A DNA stretch of 64,000 nucleotides. Source: Strigamia acuminata. Lineage: Eukaryota > Arthropoda > Chilopoda > Geophilomorpha > Linotaeniidae. The stretch covers positions 17,944,427-18,008,426 of the forward strand of contig OX442315.1 of the NCBI GenBank assembly GCA_949358305.1, in the 5' to 3' direction. Shown piece after piece: positions 11,835 to 24,712 of this stretch. Under the pieces are notes generated by a model. It saw only the letters and a program-made list of their open reading frames with translations, did no database searches and had not been told where the DNA came from. Position 1 is the stretch's first letter. Each line of letters opens with the position of its first letter. Made by a program: the position numbers and the translations under genes.

Positions 11835-12523
11835 GATCGTTTGATTAAGGTCTTCCATCGTTCGTGAGTTTGCGGCACGCTTCCCTTTGAGTTGGAAATT
11901 GGTCGTTAGACACTACTAAGCGTGTTTCCTTAGAATTCTAAGGTAATGCTGGCTCGTTTCCTTAGCGTAGAACGAGCAAATCGACTAAAAGATGAGGCGA
12001 GTTCAACAGATTTAAGTTTTGGCCCTTGCAAGTGGCTGAACTACAATAATTTTAGATAATTATTTTTTCAATATTTCACTTTTTCATGATTGCATCGCCA
12101 TTAGTTCTGAAGTTGGTGATACTTAACCTTGCATTAGATCGCTTCTTTGAAAAATATATTTTATTTCGAGGGTATTTTTTTAAGGGAAGTGTGCTGCAAA
12201 CTTGAATCTTATTCATACATTACATTTTTTAAAATAATGATTTTTCTTTTATGCTTTGCGTCATTTTTAAAAAAAAAAAATCATTAACCGAGAAAACTTA
12301 AGTTCCTGCATGATACTTAAAGCTGTGATGAAAAATTATTACAAAATGTCATGTGACAGATCATGCACTTAAATTTTGTTTTATATAAAAGAAAGAATTA
12401 TCAGTGTAAGAGCAATAAAGAATTCATTTTTGTTTATGAAACAAATCTAAAAAAATACACAAAAGTTTGTTGAAGAGTCTAAACTTCATCCACTTAAACA
12501 ACATTTATCACACAAAACATTTT
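11835..12523. other. convergent 3' region of ZIP and STRAD
   Basis: AT-rich untranslated sequence. Small inverted segments lie at 11,925-11,985 (TTCCTTAGAATTCTAAGG and CGTTTCCTTAGCG...AACGAG). An AATAAAG polyadenylation signal at about 12,413 suits the ZIP transcript, leaving about 110 bp to the STRAD stop, so the two 3' ends may overlap. Confidence 0.4.
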
Positions 12524-14747
<2,224 letters not shown>

Positions 14748-15564
14748 GAGATTAACATGCCACACTCTTGTTAGTAAGAAGAAATATTGCAGCTAAACGC
14801 ACATTCAGCCTAGCGAAAGATAATTATGTGTGTGTCTCTCTCTCTAATTATATTAATAAAGACAGGAGTGAAGTGTTTTGAATTTATATAAGAGAGGAAT
14901 TTACGAAACAGAAAACGAATCAAGTGACATTTAGCCTACAGAATACAAGGCATCTGCTACTGTAAACATTTACATCTGGTATTTGATCGTACCTAAAATG
15001 CTGTTTTCTTCAATCTGCAAAACAAGTTCAGAGTCAATAATATATATAATTTTAAAGATCGACATAAAAATATGGCGAACGGATTTTGTTTACTGGATGG
15101 GGAGACGTAATAACATAATTACTTGAGATAATTAAGGGGTCCTTGGAAGTAAATTCCTCAATTCCTGACTTCTAGATCGTATTGAACCTATTAAAACAAT
15201 AAATATTCCTCACAGTTTTAACTGTTTAATTTGACATCACAGAAAATCCGTCTTACGTCACGGAATGGAGCTCCATCTGTCGATAAATTCAACTAAAGCA
15301 TTAATCAGAAAGATTTAATAAATGATGATTTAATTAAATGATAACGATGAATTACATAAAAATAAATAAACTGAAAATAGTGCATGAGTACAATAAATAA
15401 TATCGATATTGAAGGCAACAATATCCGATTTGCAACTGCGGTATTTTTAAAACCTGATGCTGCAAGTATGTGAGTTTAAATTGCTTTATCCCGGATCAAA
15501 ACTCACATATATTATTTTTATTATAGATAACATTCAATAAATTCTCGCCTGAACCTGAGAAACC
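14748..15564. other. divergent intergenic region STRAD / SARS2
   Basis: This holds the 5' regions of both genes. A short TCTC tract (14,832-14,845) and AT-rich DNA are seen. I found no further coding exon. Confidence 0.35.
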
Positions 15565-16995
15565 ATGACGACGTTGCCATTTCGTAGACTTATTACGCAG
15601 AGGCACAAGAAGAGTCTTTTGCAATGTTTAATTGCACGGGGCATTAGTTCTTTACCTACTAGCGCACCTGAATTGGATTTGGATTATTTCTGTGATCCAG
15701 AAAATACAAAACAAATCAGAGACGATATTGCTCGTAGACCAAACACAAACGGCGGAAATATCGATAAAGTTGTCGAACTTAACCACCTGCTAAAATCACT
15801 CAGCAATCCAAATGATTGTCAGATAACGAGAGAAAATTTAATCAAAGAAGTTATTAAACTCCCAAATAAAACATGCCCATCAGTGAGGAATTTGACAAAA
15901 CCAAAAATTGTAGAGACAATCGGATGCAAAGAGAAATTAAACTGCGCAAAAACACTGGAAGAAGCGCCACCAAAAGTGGTTATACCGTCTTGCAGACGTT
16001 TATTGAGAACCGAAAGAATCGGAAACATAACTGGACCTCGGACTTACTACCTCATGGGAGCCTTAGCTAAATTGGAACAAGCACTTGTCAACTTTAGTTT
16101 AAAGAAATTAATGGATAAAGGGTTCAATTTAGTCTCCGTACCAGATTTAATTCATCCATCGGTTGTAAATTCGTGTGGAATGAACACGGAAGGCGAAAGA
16201 ACACAAGTTTGAAGTTATATTTGGATTTAAATTGTATTTTATTTTCTGATTGTTTTGTTTGCTTTATAGGTTTATTTCCTAAATCCGGAAATTTGTTTAT
16301 CAGGAACAGCTGAAATGGCCTTAGCCGCATATTTTGCTAATCAAATCCAACTCATAGATTCACTTCCTTTAAAAGTTGTTTCTGTCAGTCGTTGTTACCG
16401 TTCTGAAGTCACAAAAATGGCGAAGGAGAGAGGACTTTATCGGTAGTTATTATTTAGAAAAATTGATGTATTGCAACGTTTTCATCTTTTTTTTTCTTCA
16501 TTTAGAGTTCGTAATTTTACCAAAGTGGAAATGTTTGGTGTTACGGCGAATGAAACGCACGAAGAAGGAGAAGAATTACTCAACGATTTCGTGTCGATTC
16601 AAAAAGAATTATTTACCGAATTAGGTCTTCATTATCAAGTTTTGGAGATGCCGCCTCAAGATTTGGGCGCTCCAACGTATAAGAAAATCGACATAGAAGC
16701 ATGGATGCCAGGCCGTAAATTATTTGGCGAGATATCAAGTGCATCGAACTGCACCACGTATCAAAGTCGTCGATTTGCGATGAAATACCAAAACAACAAC
16801 AACGAATTGAAACACTGTCAAACGGTAAACGGCACCGCTTGCGCCGTTCCTAGGATGTTAATCGCACTGACTGAAACTCATCAAAAACCAGACGGTTCCG
16901 TCGCAATCCCGACTGCCTTGATACCGTACATGGGCGGCTTGAAAGAAATCAAAGAAGAAAAACTACCGAGACTAAATTGGGTTAAAAATGAATAA
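15565..16995 (+). CDS. SARS2: Mitochondrial seryl-tRNA synthetase (SARS2-type)
   Basis: This class II aminoacyl-tRNA synthetase charges tRNA-Ser in mitochondria. Three exons (15,565-16,206; 16,270-16,442; 16,506-16,995) join in phase to 434 residues. The N-terminus MTTLPFRRLITQRHKKSLLQ is basic and presequence-like. The tRNA-binding arm (KVVELNHLLKSLSNPND...) is short for the family. The catalytic core has GPRTYYLMGALAKLEQALVN, LSGTAEMALA (the TxE serine-binding loop), motif 2 CYRSEVTKMAKERGLYRV and FTKVEMFGV, then IDIEAWMPGRKLFGEISSAS and motif 3 TVNGTACAVPRMLIALTETH. Motif 2 and 3 residues are kept, so it looks active. A non-canonical SerRS paralogue such as SLIMP is the alternative, but SLIMPs are reported to have lost catalytic features. 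It is convergent with RNF180. Confidence 0.87.
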
Positions 16996-17153
16996 ATAAA
17001 AATCTTTAATTTCGATAAATTAATTCTAAAATGTACATTAAAATGCAAGCAGTAATAACAACAATAATAAAAACAGTGCTATATAAATCTTTGCATCGTT
17101 AAATACTATAATACCTATATATTATACAATAAACTGTATTTAATTTAATATTT

Positions 17154-18637
17154 TTAGGAATTTTGTTGTATAGAACGTCGACCGCTCGTGAAATGTTCGA
17201 TTAGAAACCGGAAGCTTGCAGCGAGACAAACGATGCACATGCAAGATACAATGTGATGGCTCTTTTCAGGCGAAACTTGAAACAACCACAAAGCATATTT
17301 CATGAGGAAAAAACCTCCAGCACAAGTAACTGCGCACACGGACAAAAGAATGAGCAATAACGACAAAGTTGACATGCGGATGTGAAGGGTTGATACACCG
17401 AACAGAGACCCCAAACTCCATCCGAACATTCGCCAAGTGTTCGTCCGGTATTCACGTTGAGAAAACCAACGGAGATGGTATTTAGGTCTCCAAGGAAGCG
17501 GCAGGTTTTGCGTTTCCAATCCACGTTCGATGGCCTTTCTCGACGAATGCTGGCACGAAAATTGAAGAAGAATTTGTTTCTGAAATTCTACAAAACAAGA
17601 CATTAACTCGAGATGATAATAATGGCGAATGAATTCAACCTGTGTGTGGAGTGCATTGAAGAATTATTTGCCTGCACATGGGACACGGAGTTTTAGTCGG
17701 CTTTTTTTTACCTAGACGACGTAAACAAGGGTCGCAGAACACGTGACTACACGGATGACACACAGTCGGGCAGTAATATATCTCCAGACAGATTGGACAT
17801 GTTAAATTATCACCTGCGTCAGATATCTGAAATTACCAAGACAAAAACTCATAAAAAGTCAATTGTTTGGTGCGATAACTAAGACAGAAAGTTAAATCTT
17901 AAGCTCAAATTCATTAAGATTGTGAGGGAGAGTTTTAGCTCACAATTTTGTACAAGTCACTGCGGCGCTGGGACAGCCGAGCAGCAGCTGGTTGAAGCCC
18001 GGCAGTCGATTTGACTGACAGGACAAGAAAAAAAACAATTGATAGTTCTTTTTTTTTTTAAATAAATGTATTTATTGAATCCGTAATTGTCACACCTGCA
18101 GCTGTTGTCGATTCTAAATCATCTTTCTTTAAGTTCAGCTGCGTAACTGGTCTTGAACTAGACGATGTCGGGCTTAATTGAGGGACTTGCAGGGGTCTTC
18201 GATCTGATTTGTTTCTACACATGATTGACGATTGATTTTCTAGTTGGATCTCGCAGTCCACTCTTCCTTTGGTGATGTGTGCAGATGGCAGCATCAGATT
18301 GCAGCATTTACACTTTGCACCGCTGGTAAAGTCAAATGCGCCCAAACGATTTACGCATTTCGGACACAGCAGCCTGCCTTTAATCCAGTTAGACTGCAAG
18401 AGAATTTAATTGAGTTACTAGAGTTTTGTTTTTTAAGAATTTTTTGGTTTATACCTCTTCGATCAGGTGCTTGATCCAGGTGGGATAATTATCTTCCGCT
18501 ATGTACCATACTGTCGATTCTTCAGTCGCATCGTTTAAGGCACCAAAATTTAATTGAATTCCATGCGCGCTGACGACTGACTTATTATCGAAAAGAAATG
18601 CACGGCATTTGCGACACTTAAAAATAGCAGTGGACAT
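17154..18637 (-). CDS. RNF180: RNF180-like membrane-anchored RING E3 ubiquitin ligase (Rines)
   Basis: Five exons join in phase. The start MSTAIFKCRKCRAFLFDN gives a CxxC pair, and WYIAEDNYPTWIKHLIEE corresponds to the Trp-rich block of RNF180. The next exon has a second Cys module (LLCPKCVNRLGAFDFTSGAK, CKCC). After a short basic exon (SQRRSDLYKI) comes the C3HC4 RING: CPICLEIYYCPTVCHPCSHV, FCDPC and CPMC. The last exon has LPLPWRPKYHLRWFSQREYR, similar to the post-RING block of RNF180. It ends with a hydrophobic segment (LSLLLILLSVCAVTCAGGFF) that anchors the protein in an internal membrane. Length is shorter than vertebrate RNF180 because the middle linker is reduced. Known substrates in mammals are neuronal; the role here is inferred. 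Confidence 0.85.
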
Positions 18638-19872
18638 GTTGTAAACAGCTGGAACTGGTCGTAAACAATCAAAAAAAGCACAAGTCGTTTCTTCTTCTCA
18701 CGTATAGCGTAAAAAAGGTTTAGCGCTTCGATTGCTTCAAGCTGGTTCACCTTGACACCAAAAAATTATTGTTTTTAGCATTTTTTTTTTACATTTTATA
18801 AGAAATAGGTTTGACTGATTTTCTTTTAGGTATAAAATGAAAAGAATTATTATTGGTTCAAGGCATTTTACCAGGATTACCTCGAAACTGGAACAAGGCC
18901 TCTCTAATTTTATCTGCAAAGGTTTGTCCAATCAATAACAGATGGCGGTAGTAGACGTATCAACTAATTAATAACTCCTAAACGTTTTTAGATCTAAACT
19001 CTAACCAAGGAATTGAATGAAAAGAAAAGACACAAAAAATCTCGATATGAAAAAATAAAAACGACGGTAAAGTGGCTCAGTTTAGAGAACTTTTCAAATT
19101 TATGATTCAAACTTGCCATTTTTATCTATATTTTAATTGCTTGTTTGAATACTGAAGGAATACAAACAGTGCGATTATAATAGGATATTAATACAATCAT
19201 GAATTAGAAAAAAACTAATAAACATGGGAGATCTGGACGGAATGTCGCACTAAAGTTACAGCACGTCGTGTTACGGTCCATAAATCTATAAATCCATAAA
19301 GTTGGTTATATTTACCTGTGGTTGAAAAGGAATTGCATGTATAAACTTGGCAATAATATGAATGTGGAATTGGAATGAAATCGTGAATCGATGTAGACCG
19401 GAAGTGGTTATGGTCACTGGTCAGCATGGCATAGATGTTATTGGTTAAGAACTTAGGTGTAATGAGCACAGGGAGAAGCCAAACACTCCCCTCAAATTCC
19501 ACACCCACGTAAATTTACCAATTTAGCAATGTCCTATAATCAATATCAACATATTGTGGGCACTTTAACTTAAATAAAGAATTTGAATTTAATATAGATT
19601 GTAATTTGTCTGCAGCACTTTTGACTTTTTTTAAATCTTCTTTCAGCCCAATACCGACCGCCAGCACTAGATGGCAGCAACGTACTCCACTCTGATTAAA
19701 TCTACAGCAAAAATATCAAGCCGGAAGTGAGGAAGGAAGGGTGTCAGCTAGGATGGGTGCTTTTTAAGATATCGTTATCGGTGTCCGGAGAGAAACATTT
19801 TTGTTCAACACGAAATGTAATACTTCAAAATCAGTTTTTTTAATGTTTTGATTCGGAAACCTACTTAAAAAA
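18638..19872. other. divergent intergenic region RNF180 / PSTPIP-like
   Basis: Both promoters lie in this 1.2 kb. An ATGGCGG motif near 18,942 and a CTCF-like motif at 19,661 are visible. Short open frames here show no protein-like sequence. The rest is AT-rich with no repeat I recognise. Confidence 0.35.
19661..19678 (+). promoter_or_regulatory. CTCF-like core motif
   Basis: CCAGCACTAGATGGCAGC matches the CTCF core CCASYAGRKGGCRS at all but one position (GCA for CCA). It lies between two divergent promoters, a common place for such sites. Occupancy is unknown. Confidence 0.35.
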
Positions 19873-22417
19873 ATGGCACAATTTTCTAACAACTTTTGGG
19901 TACGGTAAAAGTTCCGGTGTTTTTGGTCTAAAAGCGGCTGTGTTTTGGCTTTATTTACAAACAATCGAATATCTCCATTCACATTTAATTTTCATACATT
20001 TTTTCTATTCTACAGAATCCTGAATTATGTAATTTTACTGGATTTGAAGTTCTTTGCAAACGGATGAAAGATGGCAAGCAATTTACAAAAGATTATACAG
20101 ATTTTTTAAAATTAAGGTAAAACGAGGTACAAATTCGTGTAATTTTTTACCAGCAAATAAAATATATCTATTTAAGGGCACAAGCTGAAGAGACTTATGG
20201 GAAATCGTTAATAAAAATAGCAAGGTCGACCGGAGGAAAGGAAGAAATCGGGTAATTTAAACTGTTGTTTACACAAGAAATGTGATTTTGAATGGTGAGA
20301 TTTAAATTACAGAACGTTGCGACATGCAATGGAAACGTTACGCCTTCAAACTGAAACCATGGGCCTTACTCACATCGCAACTGCGAGTTCGATAATGGAG
20401 GAAACGAGTCGAGTTGTGGATTTTATGGAACAACAGCGAGAGCAAAGAAGACGATTGGAAGATAACATTCGTCGAATTCAAACCAATATCAAGGTCCTTC
20501 ACAAAAAGACTATGGATTGTAAAAAAGTGTGTGATAGTAAATGTCGTGAAGCTGAGCAATTGACGCAGCAGTTAACTGAAGGAAAAGGAAATGCTGTACC
20601 TGTTAAGGATGTGGAGAAGGTAAAATGTTTTTGTTTTAATGATTTTTTTAAATAATTTTTACTGTTTTTATTATTTTTAGTTGAAACAAAAACAGTTAAA
20701 AGCTGTTATGAATGCGGAACAGGCAGATTCTAACTATAAAGGTGCTATCGATTCGTTGGAGCAAACTCGAATCCAATGGGAACAAGAAACTGAAAAAACT
20801 TGCGATGATTTTCAACTGTTGGATGAAGAGCGAATTGGTTACAATCGCAATTCGATGTGGATTTTGACTAATATTGGTTCAGCTATGAGTGTCAGAGAAG
20901 ATGAGGTACAATGGGAGAATTTATTTTATTTTATTTTTGGTAAAAATGTTTTTAATTTTTTTAAAAATAGATGTTTGAAGAAATTCGAAAAGGTCTCGAA
21001 AAATGCGATGTTGATGCAGATATTCAACTATTTATTCGGCAGAAACAAACTGGATCTGAACGACCCGGTAGAGTAAAAAATAAATTGATCAAAATATTCT
21101 TTTTTAAAAATAAAAATGAAAATGAGAAGTTGCTTATTGTGATCTACGTTTTTGTTGCTGCTTTTGTTACTGGAGTGAGGAGAGAAATCATGTAAGTTAT
21201 TTAAATGAAGGGTTTATGTGTGTTACAGGTTATGGATGAAAAAATCTAAAAACAAATTCTTTATTAATTTTTTTTCGAAATTTCGATCGGTGTTAGTGTT
21301 ATTTATTATTTTGATCGTTTAAGTTGAATTTTAATTCATTGTTTGCAGACTGCATCGAATCCGAGAATTTCTTTGGTGGCCTACTCGAGAAGAATGGAAA
21401 CTTGACCGTTCAGCCGAAGCCCCCAGCGAATATGAAAATTGTTTGGACAGGCCTAAGCGGCCGTACCGGCGCCAACGCACAAACTCAGGACCATCCCATT
21501 TTACCTACAATTCAGTCGGCCAGTATTTATTCGGACATCACAGATACTGACGGTATATTGTTTAAAAAATTAATTATAAATTGACATTTGATGAAACAAC
21601 AAATTGCTCCTTGCCAAACATGTTTGAAAAAGACAAAAACCGCAGTTGTTTGTTTTCTGTGTAAAATATACAACAGAATCAACTCTCAATTAAAGTTTTT
21701 TGATCTTGTGGTCATCTTAGGTTGCAAAATGTCAATTTTGGCAATGGAAAATTAGAAAAACAAGTTTATTTATTTGAAATATAAATCGCAATGTACATTT
21801 ATTGATGGGCTCTGAATGCATTTAGGGATTTAGAGAAGACAATTTAAATTGTTAATTTTGTTCCTACGTTGTGACTCTTGTGAGTCACTGCTCTGATTTA
21901 TTCAGGACTATTTTGGTTTTAAGCGTGCGAGTCACTGAATGGCCAAAATACAAATTTAAAAATAAGATGATAAGTTGCTTGCATATAATTTCAAAATTGC
22001 TACTGTAGTTGTAAAGGCTTGTAATTTTTATTGATTGATTTATTTTTTAATTTTAATTTTATTTTTATTTTTAGTAAACGAGTCACTTGTAAATGATTTG
22101 TATGATGATTGCGTAAATTTTAAACAAAAACCAAAGAAAATTCAATTTCGAGTTTTGTATGATTTTGAAGGCCGGGTAAAATATTATTTATTTCATTTAT
22201 TTCATTTACTTATTTCATTTATTCATATTTATTTATTTATTTAAATAAAATGTATTTATAAAACTTTATTGCTATTATTCAGACCACTGAAGAATTGTCG
22301 TTGAATGAAAACGATCAAGTGACTTTAATTCAAAAAGAAACCAGTGAGTGGTGGGAAGTGGAGACTAAAGATGGAACAAAAGGATTCTTTCCTGCTATTT
22401 ATTTGGAGCTTGTTTAA
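19873..22417 (+). CDS. F-BAR and SH3 domain protein, PSTPIP-like
   Basis: This is a membrane-bending and actin-linking adaptor. Exon 1 is short (MAQFSNNFW, donor GTACGG). Exon 2 continues NPELCNFTGFEVLCKRMKDG, as in PSTPIP proteins that open with FWNPEF. The F-BAR (FCH plus coiled-coil) spans residues ~1-280: FLKLRAQAEETYGKSLIKIA, LRHAMETLRLQTETMGLTHI, VVDFMEQQREQRRRLEDNIR, KKTMDCKKVCDSKCREAEQL, SNYKGAIDSLEQTRIQWEQE, NRNSMWILTNIGSAMSVRED and MFEEIRKGLEKCDVDADIQL. After a linker comes a C-terminal SH3: FRVLYDFEGR, TEELSLNENDQVTLIQKE, EWWEVETKDGTKGFFPAIYL, ending ELV. Domain order and the DIQLFIRQKQTG ending of the F-BAR fit PSTPIP1/2 with SH3. Exons between 21,060 and 22,280 are supported by phase agreement. 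Confidence 0.88.
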
Positions 22418-22608
22418 TAATAGTAATCGTTGTTACTGGTAATGTAAACATTATCTCCAAGTAAAGTCAATGACCAACCTTCAATCTTGCTGAAATTCAA
22501 GAAGATCATGAGGAAACCTAAAAATGTAGATATCTACTGCCTATTTATCCACAGTACTAGTTGAGGTGTTTAAATCATGACGAAATTACAATATATACTA
22601 GTATACTA

Positions 22609-22915
22609 GGTGCATTCATAAAGTCATTTAGACCAAACAGTAGCTGCATTCAAAAATTAAAATAACAATTTTAGTTTAAGTGTATTTTAAGTTTTAACAT
22701 GGGTTTAAACAGGAAATGATGTCATTTTTGGTTTAAAATTGAAGTAAAACACAAAATATTTTAGTTTTTGAATGCAGCTATTATTTTAAACTGTTTCATA
22801 AACTTCAAAAATGGCTGCCAATTTAGTCTGTTTTCAGTGGCAGTGGGCATGCGCACGACATTTAAACAACAAAACATGTTTAACTGCAGGTTAAACGTGA
22901 CTTTATGCATGCGCC
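22609..22915. mobile_element. MITE with GGTGCATTCATAAAGTC termini and a TACTA direct repeat
   Basis: The left end GGTGCATTCATAAAGTCA is the inverse of the right end GACTTTATGCATGCGCC (one short difference). The element is flanked on both sides by the 5-bp direct repeat TACTA (22,604-22,608 and 22,916-22,920). It carries no open frame, so it is non-autonomous. Its right part (CATGCGCACGACATTTAAAC) is shared, in opposite orientation, with 40,650-40,765 and 56,775-56,880. Confidence 0.75.
22641..22780. mobile_element. inner inverted-repeat element nested in the 22,609 MITE
   Basis: TAGCTGCATTCAAAAATTAA at the left is mirrored by TTTTTGAATGCAGCTA at the right, a 16-bp terminal inverted repeat around 108 bp of AT-rich DNA. 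It lies fully inside the larger element, so it is either a later insertion or an internal palindrome of the same family. Confidence 0.6.
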
Positions 22916-24337
22916 TACTATTCATTTAAATCATTTTGGTGCATAAATCGTAATAAAAAACACAATATGCATTTCAAGCCGTGCAGGCGCATCGTAAAAC
23001 GTTATCGTAAAATGTCCAGGCGCCCGCCCATCTGGGTCATTTTTGACCCCTATCGAAATAATGTTTGAATCATAATGAAATTACAATGTACATTGCTGCT
23101 AACAATTAGTGTAATTTTGCTTGCCGATGATATTGGTGTTTTTATTGTGGGAAATTGTTTATATACAGAAAAAGTACAACCATATTTTACAAATTACAAA
23201 CATTCCTATAATGAAAATTTTATTTTATGTCACGAATTTAACGGATTTTTAATAACTGGATTTTTATTGTATACAATTGTATTCTGCATATATATATACT
23301 GTACAATGCGTATATTTAAATTAAAAAATAATATTTTACTTGCTGATATTTTTTTTTGCTTTTTTGTTCCTCTTTAAAAGTTTGGATGTGCCAACTCGTC
23401 ATTCACTTTTATTTATTATTGATTTATCCACGCAGATAACCTTGGCGTTCTTGTTGAATCGGTCAGTAAGAGCAGCAACGCTTGAGTGCTCTTATAATTG
23501 ATCACGCGCAACACTCATTGATTAAAGCGACGAACCGTTTCGCAACCCAGGGTTCTCTCACTTGCCATAAATTAATAGTAAAATCAGCAGATACATTTTT
23601 AATCGTATTTAAAAGCAATCTCGGCTCACACGTTCCAAAAAATCAACATCTCATAAATAAAGAATCATTTTAGTTTACGACGAAATGAAGACATATACAC
23701 ACACACCAGAAACTAAAATGAATCGTTTTTTTTTTTTTTTGTCGTTGTTATTTTAAACCAACTGTAAATCGATTCTTGGAAGTTGAGATTGGGACGAATA
23801 ACAAAAGAGAGAGAAAGAAAAACGATAAACTTTCCTGCAAAGCAAGTAATTGACCGCCCGCTGTTGGGCTTCTCCGTTTAACAAATCGACTCGAGTATAC
23901 ACCCAATGCTGCCATTTACAACACAAACTAACTTAATAAAATATTCCCCTGACATACAATTTAATATTTGGTTCGAATGGAATGGGTTGAGATTCAATTT
24001 TCGTCTTTTTTCGACACTTCTCATTCCTCACAATTTCCTCGCTGCAAAAAGACAGTAGGAGACGAAAAGAGGAAACACTGTCAGAATAAATACATCAATG
24101 CAAGCTATATTGGCAAGATGCCAAAGAATATAGGTCTAGCATTTCTTCTCACCACCCCCTTTTTGCTCCATGTGTACTTTTATCCCGTATAGTTTTCTTG
24201 GGCTTTGGAATCAATAAGCTTAGAAACGTTCTGGCATTGCATCAAATTTTAATAAATGCCTGTTTAAACTGCGAAGGAAATAGAAGAAATAAAACAAAAA
24301 ATTTGCCATCTGCATATTTATTTATCTAATTATAAAA

Positions 24338-24360
24338 ATATATATATATATATATATTAT
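24338..24360. repeat. (AT)n microsatellite
   Basis: About ten AT dinucleotides in AT-rich intergenic DNA. Confidence 0.85.
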
Positions 24361-24712
24361 AATTTTAGTATCAGATAAGTGTGTGTGATTTACATCTGTT
24401 TTGGAAATAATTTGTTGTTTGTTTCTTGGTAGAATTTTTATAGAAATCTCAAATGCGCCAAAAAATAATTCGCTGAGATTGTGAGATCTGGGCTCGGTTC
24501 CAACCGCGCCCTTTTACTCTATGACGCTGTTAATTACAATTGGTGAAAGGCAGATGGCTCTTCCCTTTGCTTCCCTGCAAATGGACTGACCGATTTTGAA
24601 GGTGGCAAACAGCGTGGGGAAGCCAGCTTTTAGACGGCAGTTCGGAAAACGCACTCTCCTAGTTCCGTACGACGAATTACGTAGGCGGGAGCCGTAAATA
24701 AGTATCGTCACC

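Larger units (their letters stand above)
22418..24712. other. intergenic region with nested MITE and AT-rich spacer
   Basis: This contains the nested inverted-repeat elements listed at 22,609-22,915, then low-complexity DNA and an (AT)n run at 24,338-24,360. A hydrophobic frame at 23,075-23,377 (KLQCTLLLTISVILLADDIG, then several Tyr/Ile-rich segments) has no splice or family support. The 24,480-24,712 part is less AT-rich and is the likely promoter of the next gene. Confidence 0.35.

Noticed and set aside
12395-12415. CAGTGT motif resembling an iron-responsive element loop in the ZIP 3' region
   Set aside because: No paired stem or bulged C could be formed around it.
23075-23377. A hydrophobic 100-residue frame that looks like a membrane protein
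   Set aside because: Very AT-rich DNA gives Ile/Phe/Tyr/Leu-rich frames by chance; there is no splice signal, domain or conserved motif.
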